From a virus: 31,296 nt of DNA. The translations under genes and the position numbers were made by a program. The DNA is taken from positions 1 to 31,296 of the IMG/VR virus record IMGVR_UViG_3300027741_000179, one strand, 5' to 3'. The notes under the pieces were generated by a model. The model made no database searches. It had not been told where the DNA came from and worked only from the letters and a program-made list of their open reading frames with translations. Below, piece by piece: positions 14,155-21,046 of this stretch. Numbering within the stretch: position 1 is the stretch's first letter; each line of letters starts with the position of its first letter.

Positions 14155-14841
14155 ATGTCTGCTACTACTACACCTCCCGTCCCTAACAACCTGACTCAGG
14201 TTCGTTTCGGCCCTGTTTCCGTGGATTTCACGACAGCAGGAGCTACCGTCATCGGTCAACTGGAATACGATGAGAATGTCTTTATCCCGACATTCGCCAC
14301 CATCGTTTACACGAACGCCGCTGGAACCAATGGAACTCAAGCAGTTGTTGCCCTTAATAACGGCACTACTGGTCACAACATTGCGACTGCCACACTTCCT
14401 GCAACTCCCGTTGTAGCTATTGATGGTACTGGAAACCTTTCGCAAACCATTCTTACTCCCGCAACGAATGGTTATGTGCTTGGTCAGCTTCCTGTTTCGA
14501 CCGCACTTGCAAGCAACGGAGCCGCCGCCGTCCAGACCCTTACTCTGAATGTTGCGACTGCCGCCGTTCCTGCTCTTGCTACGACGAATCGTTCCACGAC
14601 CAACAACATCTCCACCCTTACGGTTGCAAGCGTTCCTGCTTGGATCACCGCTGGTGCAGTTGTTGATGTTCTTACGGTTGGCAATGCGGCTTACAATGGT
14701 ACTGTTACCGTTATTTCCGCAACTGCTACGACCTTCTCGTACTACAACCCCTCCCTCACGACTGAGGCTTCCACGGCTGATACCGCTGGACGCATCGGTG
14801 CATTGACGGGCGATGTGTACGTTGTTGGTCTTCTTCAATAA
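14155..14841 (+). CDS. Beta-rich virion protein with Ala/Thr-rich modules
   Basis: 228 residues, very poor in Lys and Arg and rich in Ala, Thr, Val and Gly. The C-terminal part (about 155-220) reads ISTLTVASVPAWITAGAVVD, then AYNGTVTVISATATTFSY. This is a beta module I know from phage structural proteins, with the typical AYNG-VTVTS-TATTF phrase. Codon use is close to that of the capsid gene, so it is probably abundant in the particle. It may be a head decoration or neck protein. The antisense frame is open over most of its length because of composition, and is not a gene. Confidence 0.65.
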   Translation: MSATTTPPVPNNLTQVRFGPVSVDFTTAGATVIGQLEYDENVFIPTFATIVYTNAAGTNGTQAVVALNNGTTGHNIATATLPATPVVAIDGTGNLSQTILTPATNGYVLGQLPVSTALASNGAAAVQTLTLNVATAAVPALATTNRSTTNNISTLTVASVPAWITAGAVVDVLTVGNAAYNGTVTVISATATTFSYYNPSLTTEASTADTAGRIGALTGDVYVVGLLQ

Positions 14842-14848
14842 TTAAACA

Positions 14849-14887
14849 AATGGTGGTGTGGAGGTTCGATCCCTCCACGCCACTATT
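14849..14887. repeat. Long hairpin resembling a tRNA top half
   Basis: GTGGTGT and GGAGG (14853-14864) pair with CCTCC and ACGCCAC (14872-14883) around the heptaloop TTCGATC. AATG and TATT extend the stem at the outside. The inner 12 bp plus seven-base loop have exactly the geometry of a tRNA acceptor stem (7 bp) stacked on a T arm (5 bp, T-loop), without D or anticodon arms and without CCA. It lies between two virion genes. It may be a terminator-like stem, a tRNA fragment or a tRNA-like signal (see findings). Confidence 0.75.
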
Positions 14888-14902
14888 GCAATATAAACCT
14901 TT

Positions 14903-15328
14903 ATGTCTGTAACTCCTCTTTCTTTCGGTTCATTCGTTGATACAACTGATAGCGAACAACGCTGGCAAATTTACAATGCAGTAGTTGCTGGTGGTAGCGG
15001 AGGAGGAAGTGTCACTATTACTGGCAGTCTTCCTGCTGGCAGTAATACAATCGGAGCAGTAACACAAGGATCTGCGACAACTCCTTTTAATGTTAAAGAT
15101 CATAATGCCGCCGCATCTGGATCTTCTTTCTTTAACGATACAGCAAACCATACTGGAACTTGGTATTGCATACAGGTATTGGCATCTTGTGTATTTACTA
15201 CATTAACCGACTCTACAAGATCGGGTAACACAATTACTGGAGTTACCATTCCAGCAGGAACTATTTTCTTCGGTAACATTACATCTATTACTCTTACTAG
15301 CGGATCAATTATTGCTTACAACGCATAA
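14903..15328 (+). CDS. Beta-rich virion protein, unknown function
   Basis: 141 residues. A Gly/Ser-rich linker (near 30-50) separates a short front part from a C-terminal beta domain (about 80-141), which reads WYCIQVLASCVFTTLTDS, then ITGVTIPAGTIFFGNITSIT. The phrase GVTIPAGT-FFGNITSI-L-SG recurs at the C-termini of small phage virion proteins I remember; their role is not settled. The ATG follows the tRNA-like hairpin by 15 bases. The stop overlaps the next start (TAATG), so translation of the lectin-like gene is coupled. Confidence 0.6.
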   Translation: MSVTPLSFGSFVDTTDSEQRWQIYNAVVAGGSGGGSVTITGSLPAGSNTIGAVTQGSATTPFNVKDHNAAASGSSFFNDTANHTGTWYCIQVLASCVFTTLTDSTRSGNTITGVTIPAGTIFFGNITSITLTSGSIIAYNA

Positions 15329-16179
15329 TGCCAACGCTGTCGAGAAAGTTAAACCTAGATGCTTATCTAGGAAATAGATCCGTCCAAACACCATATGTTT
15401 TGGATGTCCTATCTACTCCTGTATCTGGTGCTTATTCTGTAAGGCTTTTATCTTCAGCATATTATGGTTCAGCCTTTCGAGTAAGAAGGAGTTCTGATAA
15501 TGCAGAACAAAACATTCCGTTTCTTGCTAATGGAGATTTAGACACTACGAATCTTACTACATTTTGCGGTTCAAGTTCTGGATTTGTTACCACATGGTAT
15601 GATCAAAGCGGAAATGGTAAAAATCTAAGCCAAGCAAACACAACTTTACAACCACAAGTTGTAAATGCAGGTACAGTTATAACTGCCACAAATGCAAAAC
15701 CAGCATTAAAAGCTGGAACTACGCAATACATGGCTACTACAAATAATTTTGGTATAGTGTACCCAAATGCATTTAGTTATAACTTTGTTTACCAACTAAC
15801 AAGTCCATATGTAGTTAATGGAAACATAATTGGTAATGATGCAAATTCAGCAAGAGTATATCTTGACAATGCTCAAAGAATGAGAATGGCAACTCCTCCA
15901 GCCAATCTGTTTGCTTTTGGATATAATTCTCCTTCTGTAATAACAGCAATATTTATTCCTGCTGTCCAATATACTCTTGCACTTAATGGTGTAGCACAAA
16001 CAGCAAATGTAACTATAGGGACACCACTTCCACAAGTGAACATATTTAATTTTAATCGTTCTGGTTTACAACCTGGTCAAAACGGATTGATGCAAGAATG
16101 TTTTGTTTTTCCTTCTATTGTTAATAGATCAGTTCTTGAACATAACCAAGGAACGTATTTTAACATAACAATTCCATAA
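15328..16179 (+). CDS. Lectin-like virion protein (GH54/ConA-like N-terminus)
   Basis: 283 residues. The segment at about 30-115 (GAYSVRLLSSAYYGSAFRVR, then SSDNAEQNIPF, DLDTTNLTTFCG, then VTTWYDQSGNGKNLSQ) has the ordered motifs of the N-terminal part of arabinofuranosidase-B type (GH54) and similar concanavalin-like domains. The remainder (about 120-283) continues as a beta sandwich. It therefore probably binds surface polysaccharide on the host; whether it cleaves anything is unknown. Catalytic residues cannot be assigned by eye. The gene stands between head genes and the lysis cassette. The start overlaps the preceding stop. Confidence 0.65.
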   Translation: MPTLSRKLNLDAYLGNRSVQTPYVLDVLSTPVSGAYSVRLLSSAYYGSAFRVRRSSDNAEQNIPFLANGDLDTTNLTTFCGSSSGFVTTWYDQSGNGKNLSQANTTLQPQVVNAGTVITATNAKPALKAGTTQYMATTNNFGIVYPNAFSYNFVYQLTSPYVVNGNIIGNDANSARVYLDNAQRMRMATPPANLFAFGYNSPSVITAIFIPAVQYTLALNGVAQTANVTIGTPLPQVNIFNFNRSGLQPGQNGLMQECFVFPSIVNRSVLEHNQGTYFNITIP

Positions 16180-16180
16180 T

Positions 16181-16196
16181 ATTCTTGATCAAGAAT
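16181..16196. terminator. Perfect palindrome after the lectin-like gene
   Basis: ATTCTTGATCAAGAAT is a 16-base perfect palindrome that begins one base after the TAA of the lectin-like gene and is followed by A/T-rich DNA up to the lysis cassette. It could be a weak terminator or an operator for the lysis genes. There is no clear T-run directly behind it. Confidence 0.4.
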
Positions 16197-16221
16197 TAAT
16201 AATAATCTTATATTTTACTTT

Positions 16222-16392
16222 ATGCATTCTGCCTCACCACATCCTTCTGGTTTGTTTTTAGGTGCGGCAACATCTGCATTACTTTTAATACCATCAATCA
16301 TCCCAGAAGTTCCTCCTATTGCTCAATGGGTTTGTTTGATTCTTTCTGCCTCTGCTTCTGTTTTGACGATTATTAAAAACTCCAAAAAATGA
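16222..16392 (+). CDS. Small two-helix membrane protein, holin candidate
   Basis: A 56-residue protein with ATG at 16222 and TGA at 16390-16392. Two hydrophobic segments, about 11-28 (LFLGAATSALLLIPSII) and 33-50 (IAQWVCLILSASASVLTI), are joined by a short Pro-rich turn. A basic tail KNSKK follows. This is the layout of a small class II holin. The stop overlaps the ATG of the next lysis gene (ATGA). It is the first gene of a cassette that also holds a spanin-like lipoprotein and an endolysin. It could also be the antiholin partner of the membrane protein at 16754. Confidence 0.65.
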   Translation: MHSASPHPSGLFLGAATSALLLIPSIIPEVPPIAQWVCLILSASASVLTIIKNSKK

Positions 16393-16772
16393 AAAAGATT
16401 TGGGATGCTTTACTTCCATTCATAAGTGCTTTTTTATTATGTTTGGCAGGATGCTCTCATCAAGAGAAGCCAAGTTATATTACACCATCTGTTGTAGCTG
16501 TTCGTAATTCAGTAGAAAAATTAAAGCCTCTTGTTAAACCAGAAGGACAAAAGGCAATAAGCAACCTTGAATCTGCAATTACTAACTATGAAACTCAGGT
16601 TGATCAGCAAGCAAAAGATTTAGCTAAAGCCCAGAGTGAGGTTATTTACTGGCATGATAAACAGGAAAAAGCCTTGAAAGAACTTTGGTTTTGGAGAGGA
16701 ATTGCAATCTTTTCTATCCTTTGTGTTGTTGGATATATCGGGATCAAGACAGCATGGCGATTCGCTCTCTGA
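16389..16772 (+). CDS. Probable unimolecular spanin (lipoprotein with C-terminal TM)
   Basis: 127 residues. The N-terminus (MKKIWDALLPFISAFLLCLAGC) is a lipoprotein signal with lipobox LAGC and Cys22 as the lipidation site. Residues about 35-99 are helical and charged, suited to a periplasmic coiled coil. Residues 102-120 (FWRGIAIFSILCVVGYIGI) form a transmembrane helix with a short basic tail. An outer-membrane lipid anchor plus an inner-membrane helix in one chain is the design of a u-spanin, which fuses the two membranes in the last step of lysis. The context between two holin-like proteins and an endolysin agrees. It implies a Gram-negative-type envelope for the host. Confidence 0.75.
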   Translation: MKKIWDALLPFISAFLLCLAGCSHQEKPSYITPSVVAVRNSVEKLKPLVKPEGQKAISNLESAITNYETQVDQQAKDLAKAQSEVIYWHDKQEKALKELWFWRGIAIFSILCVVGYIGIKTAWRFAL

Positions 16773-17125
16773 TTGAAAAAAAGCTGGATCAGCCAGCTTC
16801 CAAAAGCAAAAAAGCACTTTATGCAGGTATTGCTGGTGTAGGAGTTTTGCTTGTATTTGTAGCTACTGTATATCTTATTCACAAACATTCTGATTCCTCC
16901 AAGGAGATTGTAGAGGTTTCCAATACTGCAATCATGGCATTCATGGCATTGGCTATGACTCTCATTACAGGACAGGCTTGCTTTGATTGGAAAGCTATAT
17001 CTGCCTTGCAAAACATATCTCAAGACACACACATTGACTCCAATGCTGAAGCTCCAGAAGTTCAAGTAAATCAAAGAAGCTGGAAAGCAAAGTATTTCCA
17101 AGACCATAATGACAACATTCTTTAA
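16754..17125 (+). CDS. Two-helix membrane protein, holin candidate
   Basis: 123 residues from the ATG at 16754, which overlaps the spanin gene by 19 bases; an upstream ATG at 16685 would add 23 residues encoded entirely within the spanin gene and is unlikely. Hydrophobic segments lie at about 22-43 (ALYAGIAGVGVLLVFVATVY) and 60-79 (AIMAFMALAMTLITGQACF). The N-terminus is basic and the C-terminal 40 residues are soluble and polar. This fits a holin that permeabilises the inner membrane and lets out the endolysin encoded next. It is not obviously homologous to the smaller membrane protein at 16222. Confidence 0.65.
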   Translation: MAIRSLIEKKLDQPASKSKKALYAGIAGVGVLLVFVATVYLIHKHSDSSKEIVEVSNTAIMAFMALAMTLITGQACFDWKAISALQNISQDTHIDSNAEAPEVQVNQRSWKAKYFQDHNDNIL

Positions 17126-17540
17126 GAACAGGGTTATTCCTTTTCTGTGGAATTGGGAAGGTACTACTTATGAGAATGATCCTGACGATCCAGGTGGTGC
17201 TACTAAGTATGGAATAGATCAAGCATCACACAAAAGCGTTGATATTAAAAACCTTACAGAAGAACAGGCAGAACAAATATATTGGAATGATTGGATAAAA
17301 TATGGATGTGATCATATTCCTTATCCATTGAACTGGTGTTTTTTTGATACCGCTGAAAACCAAGGTTTGGAAAGGGCACAACTTTGGTTAAGAAATTGTG
17401 GTGGAAGCCCCAAAAAGTATCTTGATTTCCGTATTGATAAATACAAAAGCATTGCATCACATAACCCTCCGCTTGCTAAATTCTTAAAAGGTTGGATAGC
17501 TAGGGTAAATGACTTGTCAAAAGAAATAGGAATAGCGTAA
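17109..17540 (+). CDS. Endolysin, GH108-type muramidase
   Basis: 143 residues. WEGTTYENDPDDPGGATKYGI (E17 of WEG being the likely acid) matches the catalytic signature of GH108 lysozyme-like enzymes, E-G-G-Y-x-N-D-P-x-D-P-G-G-x-T-x-x-G-I. Further family landmarks are AEQIYWNDWIKYGCD and the FDTAENQG segment. These enzymes cut the glycan backbone of peptidoglycan. No signal peptide is present, so export depends on a holin, supplied by its neighbours. It overlaps the preceding membrane-protein gene by 17 bases. The second Gly of the usual EGG is Thr here, a tolerated variant as far as I know. Confidence 0.85.
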   Translation: MTTFFKNRVIPFLWNWEGTTYENDPDDPGGATKYGIDQASHKSVDIKNLTEEQAEQIYWNDWIKYGCDHIPYPLNWCFFDTAENQGLERAQLWLRNCGGSPKKYLDFRIDKYKSIASHNPPLAKFLKGWIARVNDLSKEIGIA

Positions 17541-17552
17541 AGTACCATCCAA

Positions 17553-17828
17553 ATGCAGTACCAACAAAACCAGACTTGTTGCCAGCCCAACTATTCCGTT
17601 ACTGGATGGTGCTATAGTGGTTGCGGTCAATTGATGCCTATTGTACCTGGTTCTAATCCTGCAATCCAAATTTGGAATGGTCAGAATTTTATAGTTGCTG
17701 ATGGTTCAACCACAAATCCTATTAATCTTCCTTTTCTTCAACAAACAACACGCTCCAACATTCAATTTGTTGTTGCAGTAACAGCACAAGGAACCCTGAC
17801 CTTGGTTCCTATATCATCTTTTGCATAA
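17553..17828 (+). CDS. Short tail-fibre base module protein
   Basis: 91 residues. The first part is Cys-rich (QTCCQPNYSVTGWCYSGCGQ). Residues about 45-85 (VADGSTTNPINLPFLQQTT, then NIQFVVAVTAQGTLTLVP) closely follow the DGS-x-x-PI-LP-LQQ-x(8)-Q-x(7)-G-L module of the next gene. It therefore looks like a fibre protein reduced to its base or adaptor module, with no tip. It may sit at the tail as a stub, trimer cap or decoy, or be a duplication relic. The stop overlaps the next ORF's region closely (stop 17826-17828, next ATG 17830), indicating co-translation. Confidence 0.6.
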   Translation: MQYQQNQTCCQPNYSVTGWCYSGCGQLMPIVPGSNPAIQIWNGQNFIVADGSTTNPINLPFLQQTTRSNIQFVVAVTAQGTLTLVPISSFA

Positions 17829-17829
17829 T

Positions 17830-19002
17830 ATGGCTTGCCCTCCTTTAGTGCCAATAAGCATTATTCCTCCTGTATCACAGGGTGTTGCTCCTATTTTATG
17901 GCAAAATGGAAGCCAGATTACACGACTGAATATACCATTGAATCCAGCATGGTTAATCTATGATGGAAGCAAGACAAGATGGGGTGATGGTTCTGCACAG
18001 GCTCCTATTCTTTTGCCAAACCTACAACAAGTTACAAGTAGCTCTGTACAATATGTCACAGGATTAAATACTTCTGGACAACTTGTAGCTACTTCTAGTG
18101 TTCCATCTTCTCAGACTGCTGTTACTTCTACAAATCTTGCAGGAGGAACTATTGGCGTTGTTCCATACCAATCTGGTGTTGGTTTGACTTCTTTCACATC
18201 TGTAGGAACATCTGGACAAGTTCTTACTTCTACAGGAGCAGGAACACCTATTTGGGCAAATATACCTGCTATTACTACAGCATCGAATATTGCAGGTGGT
18301 GCGGCTGGAAAGGTTGTATATCAAACAGGTGTTAGCACAACTGGATTTACTGCTGTTGGCTCTGCAAATCAATTGCTTCAAAGCAATGGAACATCCGCAC
18401 CGTCATGGATTAGCCCATCTTCTTTGACAGTTGGAAATGCTACTAACGCTACTAATTTTAGTGGATCACTATCTGGAGATGTAACTGGAACGCAAAGTGC
18501 AACTTCTGTTGTAAAAGTAAATGGTGCATCTATTCCCACTACAAAAACAATTGTTGGAACTAATGCTAGTGGACAAATTATAGATGCTTCATCTGCAACG
18601 CTTTCTAATAGCACCACAGGAAATGCGGCAACTGCTTCAGCGGCTCAAGCATCATCTACTCTTGCAAAAACAACTGCTAAAGCATGGGTAAATTTTGACG
18701 GAACTGGAACGTATAGCCCAAATCCAAGCACTTCCAAAATACGATCCAGTTATAACGTCTCGTCCATCACGAAAAACGGGACGGGCGACTATACGGTAAA
18801 TTATGCAACTGCATTTTCAAATGCAAACTATTCAGTAGTAGTTAGCACATCTCCTATAAGTGCAGGATCTCCAGCATATATGTGCATACCTTATACAGTA
18901 TCTCAAAATACGGCACAAACACGCCATCAAGTGATTGAAGCGGGTAATGGAGCTATTTTTGGTGATGCTTCAATTGTTTGTGTACAAATCTTTGGAAACT
19001 AA
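17830..19002 (+). CDS. Tail fibre protein
   Basis: 390 residues from the ATG at 17830. The front (about 1-85) holds the shared module with RWGDGSAQAPILLPNLQQ and NTSGQLVATS. The middle is a series of Gly/Ser/Thr repeats (TSVGTSGQVLTSTGAGTPIW and relatives) typical of trimeric fibre shafts. The C-terminal part (from about 285: KAWVNFDGTGTYS, RSSYNVSSITKNGTGDYTVN) is a well-known fibre tip domain, with its AWVNF-GTG and SYNVSSIT-NGTGDYTV phrases. It probably binds the host surface. It is followed by a putative assembly protein. Low charge and repeat structure are as expected. Confidence 0.8.
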   Translation: MACPPLVPISIIPPVSQGVAPILWQNGSQITRLNIPLNPAWLIYDGSKTRWGDGSAQAPILLPNLQQVTSSSVQYVTGLNTSGQLVATSSVPSSQTAVTSTNLAGGTIGVVPYQSGVGLTSFTSVGTSGQVLTSTGAGTPIWANIPAITTASNIAGGAAGKVVYQTGVSTTGFTAVGSANQLLQSNGTSAPSWISPSSLTVGNATNATNFSGSLSGDVTGTQSATSVVKVNGASIPTTKTIVGTNASGQIIDASSATLSNSTTGNAATASAAQASSTLAKTTAKAWVNFDGTGTYSPNPSTSKIRSSYNVSSITKNGTGDYTVNYATAFSNANYSVVVSTSPISAGSPAYMCIPYTVSQNTAQTRHQVIEAGNGAIFGDASIVCVQIFGN

Positions 19003-19004
19003 TT

Positions 19005-19454
19005 ATGCCATTTATTACTTATCCCCAAGATAACGGACAAGTTGCAGTAATCATTCCTGCTGATCTTAGTCTTTCTATTGAAGAGATCGCCGCAAAAGAT
19101 GTTCCTGCTGGCGTTGCTTACAAGATCGTTGATTCCCTTGACATTGACGATGATTATTTCAACGCCTACGATTTCGACGCAACTTATGGTGCAGTAGCAA
19201 ACATTCCTAAAGCACAGCATATTCAGTTAAGCAAATGGAGAGAACTTCGTGCCCCGCTACTTTCGACGCTAGACGTACATTTCAGTATGGCATTTGAACA
19301 ATCCGACACAGTTGGACAAAAAACCATTGCGGCTCAAAAACAAGCTCTTAGAGATGTTACAAAAACACCTCTTCCCACAGATTCTATTGCTAGCATTAAA
19401 TCTGTTATTCCTTCTATATTGACTCAAGAATATACTTACCCTATAAAATCATAA
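19005..19454 (+). CDS. Putative tail-fibre accessory/assembly protein
   Basis: 149 residues from the ATG at 19005. Residues 1-70 are mixed (ITYPQDNGQVAVIIPAD, then DDDYFNAYDFD). Residues 75-145 are helical (KAQHIQLSKWRELRAPLLST, then DVHFSMAFEQSD, QKQALRDVTKTPLPTDSI). The pattern KA-x-I-x(4)-R-x-x-R-x-P-L-x-x-L-D followed by K-x-LRDVT recurs in small proteins encoded next to phage fibres, probably chaperones or attachment factors. The ATG is three bases past the preceding stop. It is charged, unlike the fibres around it. Confidence 0.65.
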   Translation: MPFITYPQDNGQVAVIIPADLSLSIEEIAAKDVPAGVAYKIVDSLDIDDDYFNAYDFDATYGAVANIPKAQHIQLSKWRELRAPLLSTLDVHFSMAFEQSDTVGQKTIAAQKQALRDVTKTPLPTDSIASIKSVIPSILTQEYTYPIKS

Positions 19455-19457
19455 CTT

Positions 19458-20303
19458 ATGTCCTGCGGATGCAATAGCAACTATAACACGGTTCAATATG
19501 CACCCCCTGCTTGCAACCCAAACTTCCCTACGAGTTGCACAGCCTTGGGTGCTGGAACCATTCAGCGTGTTGTAGGAGAGGATTCTAGCTACTGCAAATA
19601 TACTGTACCAACGCTGGCATCTAACAGCATTCTTTTTTATAACGCCTCTACTGGTCTAGTACAATGGGGTAATGCTACTTCAGCAAACCCTATTTTCCTT
19701 GGAAATGGTTCTGGTCAAGCTGTTGGAAATACATCTTGCCAGCTTCAAGCAACTACTCCAACAGGTCAGCTTGTTGCTTTCAAACCCTCTACTTCTACAG
19801 AGACACAATTTCCTATAGTTTCTCCTAGTGGGACTTCAACCAATTGGGGAACCATTGAGAACATTATTCCAAACCAAGGGATTGTTTTCAAAACTGGTGT
19901 TTACAATGATGGTGGATATTTTGCAAATACAGTATATCAACTAACTGGAACTACAGGTCAGTATGTTAGTTTTAATTCTGCTGGTAATCCAATTGTTACT
20001 ACTGCAACTGTTGATTTAAGTTACACACAGAAATTCAATACCTATACTGCTGTAATCGGAGATCGAATTGCCGCAAATACAACAAATAATGCTTGGACTT
20101 TGACGCTACCATCTAATGCAACTCAGGGATCTATTGTAACTATAGCTGATGCCAATGGAACTTGGGGTACAAACAATCTTACTATATCGCCAGGTGGAGC
20201 ATTGACAATTCAAGGATCTGCACAAAATCTGATCTGCAATGTTTCCAATTGGCAAGTGATTATGTATTACAATGGTGGAACTTGGTCAGTAATTATTGCA
20301 TAA
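19458..20303 (+). CDS. Tail fibre protein, paralogue with shared base
   Basis: 281 residues. Residues 1-155 (starting MSCGCNSNYNTVQYAPPACN) match the N-terminal part of the gene at 21047 nearly throughout, including SCTALGAGTIQRVVGEDSS, KYTVPTLASNSIL, and WGTIENIIPNQGIVFKTG. Residues about 190-281 form a tip not found in the paralogue: IGDRIAANTTNNAWTLTLPS, then VTIADANGTWGTNNLTISPG, a fibre-tip beta domain familiar from other phages. A Cys-rich N-terminus is shared with other fibre genes here. The gene begins four bases after the previous stop and has no ribosome site. Confidence 0.75.
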   Translation: MSCGCNSNYNTVQYAPPACNPNFPTSCTALGAGTIQRVVGEDSSYCKYTVPTLASNSILFYNASTGLVQWGNATSANPIFLGNGSGQAVGNTSCQLQATTPTGQLVAFKPSTSTETQFPIVSPSGTSTNWGTIENIIPNQGIVFKTGVYNDGGYFANTVYQLTGTTGQYVSFNSAGNPIVTTATVDLSYTQKFNTYTAVIGDRIAANTTNNAWTLTLPSNATQGSIVTIADANGTWGTNNLTISPGGALTIQGSAQNLICNVSNWQVIMYYNGGTWSVIIA

Positions 20304-20306
20304 ATT

Positions 20307-20627
20307 ATGAGTATTTCATTATCTAATTTTTTTCCAAATAACGGAATTGGTAATTCAAATCAAACAATTACCAATGTAACAGGAAGTCGTTCTGCTGGAG
20401 TAACTTATACAAACTCAACATCAAGCCCTATTTTTGTTTGGGTTGTAAATACTTATACAGCGAATGCAAATATTTATTTTTCTGTAAATGGAAATATTGT
20501 TTCTATTAGTGCTGTAGGAAATGGACAGTCAATTAATGGTACTGTTGGTGGAATAGTTAAAGTTGGATCAACTTATTCAATAACAACTACATCCACAGCA
20601 ATATCTCAATGGTATGAACTTCGATAA
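20307..20627 (+). CDS. Small beta-rich fibre-associated protein
   Basis: 106 residues, rich in Ser, Thr, Asn, Ile and Val, with a run of short strands (SAGVTYTNSTSSPIFVWVVN, then ANIYFSVNGNIVSISAVG). It looks like one beta-sandwich domain, perhaps a detached fibre tip that joins a fibre post-translationally, or a small receptor-binding subunit. No named family is recognised. It lies within the fibre array, three bases after one gene and three before the next. Confidence 0.55.
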   Translation: MSISLSNFFPNNGIGNSNQTITNVTGSRSAGVTYTNSTSSPIFVWVVNTYTANANIYFSVNGNIVSISAVGNGQSINGTVGGIVKVGSTYSITTTSTAISQWYELR

Positions 20628-20630
20628 AAT

Positions 20631-21023
20631 ATGAACAACTATATTGATACCAATAACAAAATTTGGGGATTTGATTCCAATCAATCCTCTTTAATTCCCG
20701 TTGGAGCAGTTCTTATTCCTATTTCTTATACTCCAGATCAATATCCATATCTCTCATTGGTAAATGGAGTTATTAACTTTGATTCTAATGCGTACAACTC
20801 ATCTATAACAGAACATAAAATTGCTGATTGCAAATCTCAAGCTCAATCGCTTCTTTCTGCTACAGATTGGACTGAAATTAACAGCGTAATAAATACTCAA
20901 AACAACCCTCATCTTATTAACTCCGCTGATTTTATTATTTATCGCAACGCACTCCGATTATTAGCTGTAAATCCTGTTGTTAATCCAGTTTGGCCTACGT
21001 TGCCAAAAGAACAATGGTCTTAA
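20631..21023 (+). CDS. Putative tail-fibre chaperone (XkdW-like C-terminus)
   Basis: 130 residues. The C-terminal half (KIADCKSQAQSLLSATDWTE, FIIYRNALRLLAVNPVVNPV, then WPTLP) matches a common C-terminus of phage fibre-assembly proteins: A-x-x-LL-ATDW, N-x-x-x-F-x-x-YR-x-x-LR-x-x-A-x-NP, then P-x-WP. The N-terminal half is beta-rich and may mimic the fibre tip. It probably helps fold or trimerise the fibre protein encoded directly after it. The coding sequence ends 23 bases before the start of that gene. Confidence 0.7.
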   Translation: MNNYIDTNNKIWGFDSNQSSLIPVGAVLIPISYTPDQYPYLSLVNGVINFDSNAYNSSITEHKIADCKSQAQSLLSATDWTEINSVINTQNNPHLINSADFIIYRNALRLLAVNPVVNPVWPTLPKEQWS

Positions 21024-21046
21024 ACAATAATAACTATTTTATTTAT

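Noticed and set aside
14128-14838. 236-codon antisense frame opposite the 14155 gene
   Set aside because: Product is Ser/Arg/Gly/Asn repeats mirroring the Ala/Thr-rich sense gene. Composition artefact.
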